Shown piece by piece: positions 1 through 8,028 of a DNA stretch of 64,000 bases. The notes beneath the pieces are model-generated. The model saw only the letters and a list, made by a program, of their open reading frames with translations. It was not told the origin of the DNA and searched no databases. Made by a program: the position numbers and the translations under genes. Position 1 is the first letter of the stretch. Each line of letters opens with the position of its first letter. The DNA lies in the NCBI RefSeq assembly GCF_000714935.1, contig NZ_JMIR01000004.1, positions 1-64,000 on the forward strand. The letters run 5' to 3'. This stretch comes from Tumebacillus flagellatus (GTDB taxonomy: Bacteria; Bacillota; Bacilli; Tumebacillales; Tumebacillaceae).

Positions 1-62
1 AGGGGTAGAGCATCGCCTTGCCAAGGCGAGGGTCGCGGGTTCGAATCCCGTCTTCCGCTCCA
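1..62 (+). tRNA. tRNA-Gly (GCC), 5' end outside the window
   Basis: The anticodon stem-loop TCGCC-TTGCCAA-GGCGA gives anticodon GCC. It is followed by a T arm (GCGGG-TTCGAAT-CCCGT), the 3' acceptor strand CTTCCGC, discriminator T and an encoded CCA at 60-62. The 5' acceptor strand and most of the D arm lie before base 1. Confidence 0.93.
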
Positions 63-75
63 AATCTTTTACTTG

Positions 76-117
76 AAAAGCACGCTGTCTGTCTTCGGAC
101 CCGACAGCGTGCTTTTT
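76..117 (+). terminator. Rho-independent terminator after tRNA-Gly
   Basis: A perfect 14-bp stem, AAAAGCACGCTGTC paired with GACAGCGTGCTTTT, runs directly into a T tract. It probably ends the tRNA transcript. Confidence 0.85.
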
Positions 118-202
118 ACTGTCAACATCTTCATTTGTCAGAAAAGTTGATCTATTGTATACTAGTTGTACAGAAGTAGAGGGAGTTTTTGAGGTGACCG
201 CC

Positions 203-1027
203 ATGAAACCGTTACACATGAAGCAGAAGACGCTGACACTTGCACTCGGCACACTCGCCGCGCTGCTGTTGACCCAGATCTGGCCGTCGTCGGAACAGAC
301 GTCGTTTGCCCAGCAGGATCTCCAAGGCAGCACGCTCCAACCGGGAGCGGCGAGACACCTCACCGTTGCGACGTACAACATCCACATCGGCAAGGACGCT
401 GACAATAATCTGAATCTTGAGGAAACGATCAAGACCTTGGAAAAAACGAACGCCGACATCATCGGCCTGCAAGAAGTGGAACGGCACAGCCCGCGCACTT
501 GGTTTGAAGACCAGCCGCAGCAGATCGCCAAAGCCCTGCACATGAACGTGCACTACGAACCGGCGCGCAGCATCGGACCGTCGCAATTCGGCAACGTGCT
601 GCTCTCGCGCTTTCCGATCCTCCGCACGGAGCGCATCGAGTTGAAGAGCGCCAAGGAAGACCGTGCGGCGACGCTCGCCACGCTCGACGTGCAAGGCAAG
701 CAGGTGCGCGTCTTGGTCACGCACCTCGGCCTCGTGCAGCCGGAGCGCAAACGAGACGTGGCGATGCTCTCGGAGCGCTTGCAAGCGGAGGAGAGCCCCG
801 TGCTGGTGCTCGGCGACTTCAACACCGTTTTGGGGGCGCAGGAGTTGAAACCTTGGCTTGCGTTCTTGACCTCGACCACTGAGACGCCGCTGGAGACGTT
901 CCCCGGCAGCGGCGAGCAGATCGACTATGTGCTGGCGTCCAAGCAGTTTACCGCCGTGAACTCTTACACGGTGAACAGCCCGGCGTCCGACCATGTCCCG
1001 CTCGTCAGCGAGTTGAACTTGCTTTGA
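203..1027 (+). CDS. Secreted endonuclease/exonuclease/phosphatase-family hydrolase
   Basis: This protein of about 274 aa belongs to the EEP superfamily of Mg-dependent phosphodiesterases (DNase I, sphingomyelinase and inositol phosphatase fold). The family motifs appear in order: YNIHIG, GLQEVE with the metal-binding Glu, LGDFN and the C-terminal SDHVPL with the catalytic Asp-His. The N-terminus (KQKTLTLALGTLAALLLT) is a signal peptide or membrane anchor, so the enzyme acts outside the cytoplasm. I chose ATG 203 because GAGGTG lies 7 bases upstream; an in-frame ATG at 155 has no ribosome site and would spoil the signal sequence. The substrate (nucleic acid, sphingolipid or phosphoinositide) cannot be told from the sequence. 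The gene is monocistronic between two terminators. Confidence 0.85.
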   Translation: MKPLHMKQKTLTLALGTLAALLLTQIWPSSEQTSFAQQDLQGSTLQPGAARHLTVATYNIHIGKDADNNLNLEETIKTLEKTNADIIGLQEVERHSPRTWFEDQPQQIAKALHMNVHYEPARSIGPSQFGNVLLSRFPILRTERIELKSAKEDRAATLATLDVQGKQVRVLVTHLGLVQPERKRDVAMLSERLQAEESPVLVLGDFNTVLGAQELKPWLAFLTSTTETPLETFPGSGEQIDYVLASKQFTAVNSYTVNSPASDHVPLVSELNLL

Positions 1028-1066
1028 ATGAATGCGCGATTCATCCGCGTCAATTGGCATAACAAA

Positions 1067-1094
1067 ACCCCTGCATCTCATACAATGCAGGGGT
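1067..1094. terminator. Terminator-like hairpin between convergent genes
   Basis: ACCCCTGCAT pairs with ATGCAGGGGT across an 8-base loop, between the EEP hydrolase and the opposing HTH-TPR gene. T tracts are weak on both sides, so termination efficiency is uncertain. Confidence 0.6.
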
Positions 1095-1127
1095 GATCTT
1101 CTTCAACAGGTTGTGACAAGGTTCGTC

Positions 1128-2420
1128 TTACATCACCATGATGCGGTCGCGCAGGTTCGACTCCACGATCGTCTGCATCTTCTGCAGCGATTCGGTTGCG
1201 GAGAGGAAGTCGCCGCGGGACTTGTAGATCTCGCCGAGCAGGGCGTAGGTCTTGGTGAGTTGGCCGATCATGTCGTTGGTTTGGAACAGCTCGATCGCTT
1301 TCTCCGCGTCCTCGACAGCGGTGTCGAAGTCTTCGGTCATCAGCTTGATCTCGGCGAGCGTGCGGTAGATGAACGCAATCTCGCGCATGCCCGGTTCCAT
1401 CAGTTGCAGCGCTTGGTTGGCGTGCGTTTCCGCGTCCGCATAGCGACCTTCTTTGAGCAGGAGGCGGGAGATTTCGGAGTGGACGTTGGCGATGTCGATT
1501 TCAGACCCGTGCTTGGAGTAGCCTTCCATGCACTCGTCAAGCAGCGCCAGCGCTTCTTCGGTCTTGCCTTCCTCGCCCTTGATGATCGCAAGGTTGACTT
1601 TGTTGTCGTAGGAAGTTTTGACATAGTTGAGCGACTTGAAGATCGCAATCGCGTCTTGGGTGTGCTCAACGGCGCGCTTGTAGTTTTTCAGTTCCTTGTT
1701 GGCGTGGCCGAGGCCGTTGTACGTTTCGCCGATCAGCTTCAAGTAGTTCGTGCCTTGGAGCAGTTGGTACGACTCCGTGTAGTACTTGAGCGCTTCTTGG
1801 TATTCGCCGAGCTTCAAGTTGACCATGCCGAGGTTGGTGATGACGAACGCCTTGGTCGACACGTCGATGTTCTCCGTGCGGGAGAGGATCTGGTAGGCTT
1901 TCTTCCAGTGGAATTGCGCGAGCAGGAGGTTCTCCTTGCGCAACTGGATGACGCCGAGTTTGTTCAGCGCGAGCACGGCGGTGTTGTGTTCGCCAGTGCG
2001 AATCGAGCCGTCGAGCACCGATTCGAACAATTCCGTCGCGCGTTCGAATTGCTCGACGTGCAGGTAGCAGTTCGCGAGGTCAAACGAGATGTTCGTCAGT
2101 TGCAAGTGCGGAGCCGGGTTCTCCAGCAGTTCTTCGAGCAGGGAGATCGCACGGTCGTACTCGCCGGATTCCATAAACGCTTTGGCCAGCTTGTACGTGC
2201 TGGTCTGTTCGAGTTTGGTTTGCATATCGGTCAAGAAGTAGTCGACAGAGGTCTCCAGCTTTTCCGCGATCGCGCAGAGGAGTTTATGAGAAGGATTGGC
2301 TTTATCCGCTTCAATTTGCGAGATCATGCTGGGCGTAACCATGCCAGCGCCCAAGTCGCTTTGAGTGAGACCCTTCAAAATCCGAAGTTCCCTGATTTTC
2401 TGTCCAAGTGATGTAGTCAT
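1128..2420 (-). CDS. XRE-family HTH regulator with C-terminal TPR array
   Basis: This 430-aa protein has an N-terminal Cro/C1-type helix-turn-helix (residues about 7-62: IRELRILKGLTQSDLG, then TPSMISQIEADKANPS). The rest consists of about nine tetratricopeptide-like helical repeats such as NTAVLALNKLGVIQL and IGETYNGLGHANKEL. The architecture is that of the RRNPP group (Rap, NprR, PlcR, PrgX, AimR), whose TPRs bind short imported peptides. It could instead be a peptide-independent member; no cognate peptide gene was found beside it. GGGAGGG precedes the ATG on the minus strand. A 25-bp dyad lies about 100 bp upstream in the divergent promoter region and may be its operator. Confidence 0.82.
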   Translation of the reverse strand: MTTSLGQKIRELRILKGLTQSDLGAGMVTPSMISQIEADKANPSHKLLCAIAEKLETSVDYFLTDMQTKLEQTSTYKLAKAFMESGEYDRAISLLEELLENPAPHLQLTNISFDLANCYLHVEQFERATELFESVLDGSIRTGEHNTAVLALNKLGVIQLRKENLLLAQFHWKKAYQILSRTENIDVSTKAFVITNLGMVNLKLGEYQEALKYYTESYQLLQGTNYLKLIGETYNGLGHANKELKNYKRAVEHTQDAIAIFKSLNYVKTSYDNKVNLAIIKGEEGKTEEALALLDECMEGYSKHGSEIDIANVHSEISRLLLKEGRYADAETHANQALQLMEPGMREIAFIYRTLAEIKLMTEDFDTAVEDAEKAIELFQTNDMIGQLTKTYALLGEIYKSRGDFLSATESLQKMQTIVESNLRDRIMVM

Positions 2421-2515
2421 TGGGTAACCCTCCCACCCAGTAAGTTATGGTAGTAAAACTTTCGTGTGACTATATTGTACTACAGCATTCCGCTAAAGGA
2501 AATAGGTTTCCCATC

Positions 2516-2540
2516 AAAACGTGAACGCCAGTCACGTTTT
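2516..2540. promoter_or_regulatory. 25-bp perfect dyad, candidate operator
   Basis: AAAACGTGA-N7-TCACGTTTT is a perfect 9+9 inverted repeat in the divergent region between the HTH-TPR gene and the plus-strand gene at 2680. It is followed by the A/T-rich stretch AAATATTATACAGG, which could hold a -10 element. Its position suggests a repressor or activator site, most simply for the adjacent regulator. There is no T tract, so it is not an intrinsic terminator. Confidence 0.5.
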
Positions 2541-2679
2541 AAATATTATACAGGTTATACGAGTTTCCTGACAAATATACCAGATGGATTCTTCACTGTC
2601 CAGTCAAGACTAGGAAATTGACCGCATAAATTGTGAATAGAGAGTGAGAATTTTTCGGGAGACGAAAGGAGGGGATGAT

Positions 2680-3702
2680 GTGTCCGAGCGTTACCACCCG
2701 GCCCTGTATCAAGCTTCGACCACGGCAACGACGAGAATTCTAGGCTGGGACCCGGTCTCGTGCGCGATCGGGATCACCCAGACCGTCTATCCGGCAGCCC
2801 GTCCCAACGCGGTCTTGCTGGCGCGCCCGGACTACTACCCTGAAGTGCTCGCCGCCACGCGGCTGATGCACCACCCGTTTGACGCCGCTTTGCTTTTTAC
2901 GGAAGACGATCGCCTGGAAGATTCCGTTTCCCGTGAGTTGATCCGCCTCTCGCCGCGCGGGCAGGGGCTGCCGGGGCACGTGATCGTGATCGGCGCGATG
3001 CACGCGCGCACGCTGCACGATCTTGCCGACCTCGGATTCACGCCGTGGCCGCTGAGCGGTCAAGACCTCTGGGAGACGGTTGAGCAAATCGCCGATCTTG
3101 AATTGGGCGAACACCACGGCCACGCGTTGCTCGTTTCTGCCGATCCGTCTGCGGGCGGCACGGTGGCGGGCGGGTACGCGGCTCATACCGGCGCGCCGAT
3201 CTTGTTCGCTTCGGAACAGGGGCTTTACCCGAGCACCGTTCGTTTTTTGAAAAAACGCCCCCGCACCCGCGTGTTTGTCGCCTCGCCGGAAGCGCGGCTG
3301 TCCGCCAAACTGTCCTCCGACATCCGCGACTTGGGCTCGAAACTCGAAGCGTGGGTCGGAGGAGCTGACCCGTACGACATGGCGGTGAAGTTTGCGAAGT
3401 TCCGTCACAAATCCCGTTTCGGCTGGGGACGACGGGAGGGAAGCAAAGCTCCCGTCACGCTCGTCCCGATGGAGCCTTGGCCGATCGGAGCCGCCGCCAG
3501 CGCTCTTTCCTATCGCGGAAAATTCACGCCGCTGCTCTTGACCAAGCGCGACGCCCTCGCCGATCCGGTCGAAGATTTCCTGCGCACCTTGGGCTCGCGG
3601 GGAGATGCCGAGAGTCCGCAAGGGCACGGATTTATCGTTGGAGGGTTCGAGTTAGTGTCTTATCCGGTGCAGATGCGCATGCACCGCGCGCTGACCGAGT
3701 GA
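2680..3702 (+). CDS. Protein with cell-wall-binding repeat 2-like domains, no signal peptide
   Basis: This protein of about 340 aa has a pattern resembling putative cell wall-binding repeat 2 modules: alternating strands and helices such as PNAVLLARPDYYPEVLAATRL, AALLFTEDD, HVIVIGAM, and later HALLVSADPSAGGTVAGGYA with APILFASEQGLYPSTVRFL. A GGADPYDMAVKFAKF segment echoes the G-x-DRYDTA element of that family. Unlike most family members it lacks any secretion signal, so it may act in the cytoplasm or the forespore. GTG 2680 is preferred because AAAGGAGGGG ends about 7 bases upstream; GTG 2644 has no ribosome site. Function is unknown. Confidence 0.6.
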   Translation: MSERYHPALYQASTTATTRILGWDPVSCAIGITQTVYPAARPNAVLLARPDYYPEVLAATRLMHHPFDAALLFTEDDRLEDSVSRELIRLSPRGQGLPGHVIVIGAMHARTLHDLADLGFTPWPLSGQDLWETVEQIADLELGEHHGHALLVSADPSAGGTVAGGYAAHTGAPILFASEQGLYPSTVRFLKKRPRTRVFVASPEARLSAKLSSDIRDLGSKLEAWVGGADPYDMAVKFAKFRHKSRFGWGRREGSKAPVTLVPMEPWPIGAAASALSYRGKFTPLLLTKRDALADPVEDFLRTLGSRGDAESPQGHGFIVGGFELVSYPVQMRMHRALTE

Positions 3703-3829
3703 GCACCTCGACGATTGACCGAGGGAGACCCTCTACGAACAGATAGTATTCTATAGTAGGAAAGTAGAGAATTGGGTCTGGGTACAATCTCTTCCAACGG
3801 GGCATGCTGAACCCATAGGAGGGATTGAG

Positions 3830-4390
3830 ATGCACCCAAAACTGCGCAAATTCGCAACGCTCCCCCTCGCCGCACTGCTTGCGTTCGGGGCGGCCGGATG
3901 CGGAACGACCGCTTCGCAAGGCGTGCTGATTCCGAAAGCGAACGCGGACTCCCAAGCCGAACCGGTGACCGCCGTGGCCGGGATGATCTCCCCGAATTTT
4001 TCGCTGCTCGATTATGAAGGCAAACGCCACGACTTGAGCGAGTACCGGGGCAAACCCGTGCTCGTAAACTTTTGGGCGTCTTGGTGCGGCCCGTGCCGCC
4101 AAGAACTGCCCGATTTGGCGGCCGCATCTACGGCGCTGCGCGACCGCCTGCAAATCGTCGGAGTCAACCTCGCGTCTCAAGACGCCGCCACCGTCTCCCA
4201 AGACCTGTTGAAGCGAAATCACGTCACCTACCCGAATTTGCTGGACACGGAGGGCACGGTGGCGGACGCGTACGGCATTCTGGTCATCCCGACCTCGTTT
4301 CTCCTCGACAAGAACGGCAAGATCCTCGAAAAAATCCAAGGCCCGCTTACCAAGGAGCTCCTCGAACAGCACTTGCAAAAACTCAAATAA
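3830..4390 (+). CDS. Thioredoxin-fold lipoprotein (TlpA/ResA-like)
   Basis: This 186-aa membrane-anchored thiol-disulfide oxidoreductase begins with a lipoprotein signal peptide ending in the lipobox GAAGC (lipidated Cys24). The AhpC/TSA-thioredoxin domain contains the redox motif WASWCGPCR (Cys86, Cys89) and the cis-Pro segment VIPTSFLLD. WCGPC is the thioredoxin-type motif, unlike the CEPC of the ResA protein at 41.0 kb, so this is probably a paralogue with another role in extracytoplasmic disulfide reduction. TAGGAGGGATTG precedes the ATG. It appears to be transcribed alone. Confidence 0.85.
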   Translation: MHPKLRKFATLPLAALLAFGAAGCGTTASQGVLIPKANADSQAEPVTAVAGMISPNFSLLDYEGKRHDLSEYRGKPVLVNFWASWCGPCRQELPDLAAASTALRDRLQIVGVNLASQDAATVSQDLLKRNHVTYPNLLDTEGTVADAYGILVIPTSFLLDKNGKILEKIQGPLTKELLEQHLQKLK

Positions 4391-4492
4391 CGCAAATTCC
4401 GAACCAAATTCAAGGCTCCAGGTTTATCGGCAACCCCTTGTGGTCACACTGGTACTTCAGTGAGAACAGGAGGGGTTTTTCGCCGTTGTCTC

Positions 4493-4519
4493 TGCGGAAA
4501 ATGGCAAGATTCCTCGAAT
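4493..4519 (+). promoter_or_regulatory. Candidate sigma-H promoter of the spoIIA operon
   Basis: TGCGGAAAA, an 11-base spacer and CTCGAAT match the sigma-H pattern (RnAGGAWWW-N11/12-RnnGAAT), about 95 bases before spoIIAA. In Bacillus subtilis this operon is transcribed by sigma-H with Spo0A. The rest of the gap 4391-4611 holds no gene that I can see. Confidence 0.55.
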
Positions 4520-4611
4520 GGAGAGATGTTTTGTCGAGGGGGAGGAACCGCAAAAAACAAAGTAGAAACTGTGTACCAAGACAGAAAAAACTTCCTGAGG
4601 AGGGAGCCGCA

Positions 4612-4962
4612 ATGAGTTTGCAAATCGAGACGGTCGTCAGCGGCGATACGCTGATCGTTCGTTTGTCTGGAGAATTGGATCACCATACGGCAGAGCAAGT
4701 GCGACAACAGGTGGAGGGCGAGATCGACCGTCACCGCACGATGCACTTGATCATGAACTTTGAAGGTCTCGGCTTTATGGATTCTTCCGGCCTCGGGGTG
4801 ATCCTCGGCCGTTACAAACGAGTGGTTGCAAACGGCGGCCGCATGGCGCTGTGCTCCGTCAACGACCAACTCTTGAAGTTGTTCGAACTTTCCGGGATGC
4901 TGAAAATACTCCGCATCTACAGCACAGAAGCGGCGGCATTGTCTGAGACGGGGGTGGCGTAA
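4612..4962 (+). CDS. spoIIAA: Anti-sigma F factor antagonist SpoIIAA
   Basis: This 116-aa STAS-domain protein is phosphorylated by SpoIIAB and dephosphorylated by SpoIIE. In the forespore the unphosphorylated form displaces SpoIIAB from sigma-F. The conserved phospho-acceptor loop FMDSSGLGV places the target Ser at residue 58, the same position as in B. subtilis. Length and overall pattern are standard. GAGGAGGGAG lies upstream of ATG 4612. Its stop codon is followed almost at once by spoIIAB, the usual first step of the spoIIAA-spoIIAB-sigF operon. Confidence 0.97.
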   Translation: MSLQIETVVSGDTLIVRLSGELDHHTAEQVRQQVEGEIDRHRTMHLIMNFEGLGFMDSSGLGVILGRYKRVVANGGRMALCSVNDQLLKLFELSGMLKILRIYSTEAAALSETGVA

Positions 4963-4965
4963 GTG

Positions 4966-5406
4966 ATGCAGAACAACCAGATGGAACTGAAATTCTCCGC
5001 GCGTTCGCAAAACGAATCGTTCGCCCGCGTCACCGTTGCGGCGTTTGTTTCGCAACTCGACCCGACGGTGGAAGAGTTGACCGAAATCAAGACCGTTGTC
5101 TCCGAAGCGGTCACCAACGCCATCATTCACGGCTACGAAGAGCAAGAGGGCATGGTCTACATCCAATGTTCCTTGATTGAAGGCAACATCGAGTTGATCA
5201 TTGAAGACCAAGGCCGCGGCATCGAAGACGTCGAAGAAGCCCGCGAGCCGCTGTACACCTCCAAGCCGGAACTGGAGCGTTCGGGCATGGGCTTTACGAT
5301 CATGGAAAACTTCATGGACGAGATTGAAGTGATCTCGCGCGTCGGGGTGGGCACCCGCGTGCGCATGGTAAAATCTCTGAAAAATCACTCCTTGGCCAAG
5401 CACTAG
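4966..5406 (+). CDS. spoIIAB: Anti-sigma F factor / serine kinase SpoIIAB
   Basis: This 146-aa GHKL-fold protein binds and silences sigma-F and phosphorylates SpoIIAA. The N box ([12 protein letters not shown]), G1 box (IEDQGRGI) and G2 region ([15 protein letters not shown]) are all present, and the sequence [25 protein letters not shown] follows the Bacillus family closely. The ATG at 4966 gives the family length; a GTG codon directly before it (4963) touches the spoIIAA stop and is an alternative start. It is cotranscribed with spoIIAA and sigF, which keeps partner stoichiometry. Confidence 0.97.
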   Translation: MQNNQMELKFSARSQNESFARVTVAAFVSQLDPTVEELTEIKTVVSEAVTNAIIHGYEEQEGMVYIQCSLIEGNIELIIEDQGRGIEDVEEAREPLYTSKPELERSGMGFTIMENFMDEIEVISRVGVGTRVRMVKSLKNHSLAKH

Positions 5407-5416
5407 GAGAGCTTTC

Positions 5417-6166
5417 ATGGAGAAAACAACGACTCCAAATCAAAAGTTCTCGGATGTGCAGGTCAAAGAGCTGATCGCCCAATCGCAAGCCGGAGACGAT
5501 TCCGCCCGTGAATCGCTGGTGCTGAGCAACCAACGTCTGGTTTGGTCGGTCGTCCAACGCTTTTTAAACCGCGGCTACGAACCGGACGATCTGTTTCAGA
5601 TCGGGTGCATCGGGTTGATGAAAGCCATCGACAAATTCGACCTCTCCTACGACGTGCGCTTCTCGACGTACGCCGTGCCGATGATCATCGGCGAAATTCA
5701 GCGCTTCCTGCGCGACGATGGCAGCGTCAAGATCTCCCGCTCGCTGAAAGAGACGGCCCGGCAAGTGCGCCGCACGCGGGACGAGCTCGCCAAGAAGCTC
5801 GGCCGCCAGCCGCACATCAACGAAGTGGCGGAAGCGCTCGGCATGGAGCCGACGGAAGTGGTGTTTGCGCAAGAAGCGATGCGCCAACCGGCTTCCATCC
5901 ACGAGACGGTGTTCGAAAACGACGGCGACCCGATCTACCTGATGGACCAGATCTCCGACGAAGCGCAGAATAAGTGGTTTGACAAGCTCGCCCTGCACGA
6001 CGCGCTCGCCCGTTTGCCCGAACGGGAGCGCTTGATCGTCTTCCTCCGCTTCTTCCGGGACAAGACCCAAGCGGAAGTCGCGGAGGTGCTCGGCATCTCC
6101 CAAGTCCAAGTCTCGCGCTTGGAGAAGAAGATCATGCAGCAAATTCGCGACCAACTGGGGGGTTAA
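5417..6166 (+). CDS. sigF: Sporulation RNA polymerase sigma factor F
   Basis: This 249-aa sigma-70-family factor (region 2: RRFLNRGYEPDDLFQIGCIGLMKAIDKFD as separate blocks; region 3: KETARQVRRTRDELAKKLGR; region 4: FRDKTQAEVAEVLGISQVQVSRLEK) directs early forespore transcription after septation. Activity is controlled by the two upstream anti-sigma partners. AGGAGAG lies 5-6 bases before ATG 5417. The regions are complete with no truncation. Genes expected under its control in this window include the forespore spoVA and ytfJ genes through sigma-F and sigma-G. Confidence 0.97.
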   Translation: MEKTTTPNQKFSDVQVKELIAQSQAGDDSARESLVLSNQRLVWSVVQRFLNRGYEPDDLFQIGCIGLMKAIDKFDLSYDVRFSTYAVPMIIGEIQRFLRDDGSVKISRSLKETARQVRRTRDELAKKLGRQPHINEVAEALGMEPTEVVFAQEAMRQPASIHETVFENDGDPIYLMDQISDEAQNKWFDKLALHDALARLPERERLIVFLRFFRDKTQAEVAEVLGISQVQVSRLEKKIMQQIRDQLGG

Positions 6167-6226
6167 CTCCTGCAAATCCGTTCCATACTACGCGTAGAAT
6201 GCCTTGATGAGAGGTGACACGCAGGT

Positions 6227-6379
6227 ATGGAACCCTCCACCCGCAAACCCGCGAGGTCGCGCATCGTTTGGCTTACGGTCGCGCTCTGCCTGCTCGCCGG
6301 CAGTGCCGGCGGGTTTTATTGGTGGTACGAGCAAGTCGCCGTCAAGTATGACCGCATCACCAACGCCAAGCGCGTCTGA
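6227..6379 (+). CDS. Small single-pass membrane protein (50 aa)
   Basis: This 50-codon reading frame encodes a basic N-terminus (MEPSTRKPARSR), one hydrophobic segment (IVWLTVALCLLAGSAGGFYWW) split here as IVWLTVALCL and LAGSAGGFYWW, and a short charged tail ending NAKRV. GAGAGGTG sits about 10 bases before the ATG. It lies between sigF and the spoVA genes, where B. subtilis carries spoVAA and spoVAB, and just before a strong terminator. I do not recognise the family. The position suggests expression with the sigF operon and a membrane role in the forespore, which is inference. Confidence 0.55.
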   Translation: MEPSTRKPARSRIVWLTVALCLLAGSAGGFYWWYEQVAVKYDRITNAKRV

Positions 6380-6410
6380 CATACCGGGTCCAGCCACTTG
6401 AAAAAACCAA

Positions 6411-6454
6411 AGAGACACCGTCCGGCAACTTTTGCCGGGCGGTGTCTTTTTTGT
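6411..6454 (+). terminator. Rho-independent terminator of the spoIIA operon
   Basis: GACACCGTCCGGCAA pairs with TTGCCGGGCGGTGTC over a 3-base loop and is followed by six T residues. It separates the sigF transcript from the spoVA transcript. A candidate sigma-G -10 (CATTCTA) occurs just downstream at about 6463. Confidence 0.9.
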
Positions 6455-6503
6455 GGAAGTGGGCATTCTACACCTACAGGTATCCAAGGTGAAGGAGAGG
6501 GTG

Positions 6504-6983
6504 GTGCTCGTGAGCGTCAAAGCGAAACGAGGTTTGCAGATCAGTTCGGAATACCAAAAACGCGCCAAGGAACTCACCCCGAGGCGGCCGGTTGTCGGCA
6601 ATGCGATTCGAGCGTTTCTGGTCGGCGGGTTGATTTGCGAACTCGGGCAGTTCATCCAGCAATTTTTCATTGCCTACTTCGGATTTAACGAGAAAAACGC
6701 CGGCAACCCCACCGTTGCCGTCTTGATTTTCATTTCAACGCTCTTGACGGGGCTGGGCGTGTATGACCGCATCGGCCAATGGGCCGGCGCCGGGTCGGCC
6801 GTTCCGGTGACCGGTTTTGCGAACTCGATGGCGTCGGCGGCGATCGAACACCGCAGCGAAGGCACCGTGCTTGGCATCGGCGGGCAGATGTTTAAAATCG
6901 CAGGTCCCGTCATCGTGTTCGGCACCGTCGCCGCGTTCGTCGTCGGGTTGGTCAAGCAAATTTTCGAGATGGCTGCAAAATGA
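6504..6983 (+). CDS. spoVAC: Stage V sporulation protein AC
   Basis: This protein of about 159 aa is an integral inner-membrane component of the SpoVA channel that moves Ca-dipicolinic acid into the developing spore and out during germination. Several transmembrane segments surround the family core (FLVGGLICELGQFIQQF, NEKNAGNPTVAVLIFISTLL, AGAGSAVPVTGFANSMASAA). GTG 6504 is favoured, with GAAGGAGAGG about 6 bases upstream; GTG 6510 is also possible. It is the first gene of the spoVAC-AD-AE-AEa-AF operon; spoVAA and spoVAB are not present here. Confidence 0.93.
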   Translation: MLVSVKAKRGLQISSEYQKRAKELTPRRPVVGNAIRAFLVGGLICELGQFIQQFFIAYFGFNEKNAGNPTVAVLIFISTLLTGLGVYDRIGQWAGAGSAVPVTGFANSMASAAIEHRSEGTVLGIGGQMFKIAGPVIVFGTVAAFVVGLVKQIFEMAAK

Positions 6984-7011
6984 GCGAGAGGAAGAGAGGA
7001 GAGGTGCTGAG

Positions 7012-8028
7012 ATGCCGCTGATTGGTCAACAAACTTGGCAGTTTGATTCCAAACCAGTTTTGCTTGGCACCGGAACCATCGTCGGGCCCAAGGAGGGCAA
7101 GGGACCTTTGGGGATGGATTTTGACGAGATCAACGAAGATCCGTACTTCGGGCAGGAGTCTTGGGAAAAAGCCGAGCGCCGCTTCCTCGAATCGGCGGTG
7201 GAGATCGCGCTGCGCAAAGCGAACGTGAACCGCGAGCAAGTCGACGTGCTGTTTGCGGGCGATCTTCTCAACCAGATCATCTCGGCGAACTTTGCCGCGC
7301 GGACGATGGCGGTGCCGTTTCTCGGGCTGTTCGGCGCCTGCTCCACGTCGATGGAGGGCTTGGCGTTGGCGGCGATGACCGTGGATGCGGGATTTGCCGC
7401 CCACGCCGTCGCCGCCACGGCGTCGCACAACTCCACGGCGGAACGTCAATTCCGTTACCCGACCGAATACGGCGGGCAAAAACCGCCCTCCGCACAATGC
7501 ACGGTCACCGGCGGTGCCGCCGCTCTCGTCGGCAAAAACGGACCGGGCCCGCGGCTGACGCACGCGACGATCGGCAAAGTGGTCGACTTGGGGATCAAGT
7601 CGCCGTTTGAAATGGGAGCGGCGATGGCGCCCGCTGCCGCCGACACGATTGTGCGCCACTTTCGAGACACGGGGCGCACGCCGGACGACTACGATCTGAT
7701 CGTAACGGGGGACCTGTCGCGCGTCGGATTGCCGCTGGCGACCGAGTTGATCGAAGAACAGGGGATTTTTTTGGGAGACAAGTTCAAAGACTGCGGGATT
7801 CTGATCTTCGACCCGGACCAAGCGGAAGTGTTCTCCGGCGGATCGGGATGCGCTTGCTGCGGCGTCGTCACGTACGGGCACTTGCTGCGCCGGATGCAGC
7901 AGGGCGAGTTGGAACGCATCCTCGTCTGTGCCACGGGCGCGTTGCTTTCGCCGCTCTCCACGCAACAGGGTGAATCGATTCCCTGCGTGGCGCACGCGGT
8001 CGTGATGGAAAGGGGGAGTGAAGGATGA
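7012..8028 (+). CDS. spoVAD: Stage V sporulation protein AD
   Basis: This 338-aa thiolase-fold protein binds dipicolinic acid and forms part of the SpoVA uptake and release machinery at the inner spore membrane. The sequence follows the B. subtilis protein closely ([51 protein letters not shown]). The start ATG 7012 follows GAGAGGAGAGGTG. Its last codons overlap spoVAE by four bases (ATGA), which indicates translational coupling. Confidence 0.96.
   Translation: MPLIGQQTWQFDSKPVLLGTGTIVGPKEGKGPLGMDFDEINEDPYFGQESWEKAERRFLESAVEIALRKANVNREQVDVLFAGDLLNQIISANFAARTMAVPFLGLFGACSTSMEGLALAAMTVDAGFAAHAVAATASHNSTAERQFRYPTEYGGQKPPSAQCTVTGGAAALVGKNGPGPRLTHATIGKVVDLGIKSPFEMGAAMAPAAADTIVRHFRDTGRTPDDYDLIVTGDLSRVGLPLATELIEEQGIFLGDKFKDCGILIFDPDQAEVFSGGSGCACCGVVTYGHLLRRMQQGELERILVCATGALLSPLSTQQGESIPCVAHAVVMERGSEG

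Noticed and set aside
212-1081. Long reading frame antisense to the EEP hydrolase
   Set aside because: It is a shadow of a high-GC gene: Arg/His-rich composition, no ribosome site, no family features, while the plus-strand frame has all EEP motifs.
1032-2411. 459-codon plus-strand frame opposite the HTH-TPR gene
   Set aside because: The minus-strand frame shows clear HTH and TPR repeats; the plus frame is low-complexity Val/Arg/Phe-rich and contains the terminator hairpin at its start.
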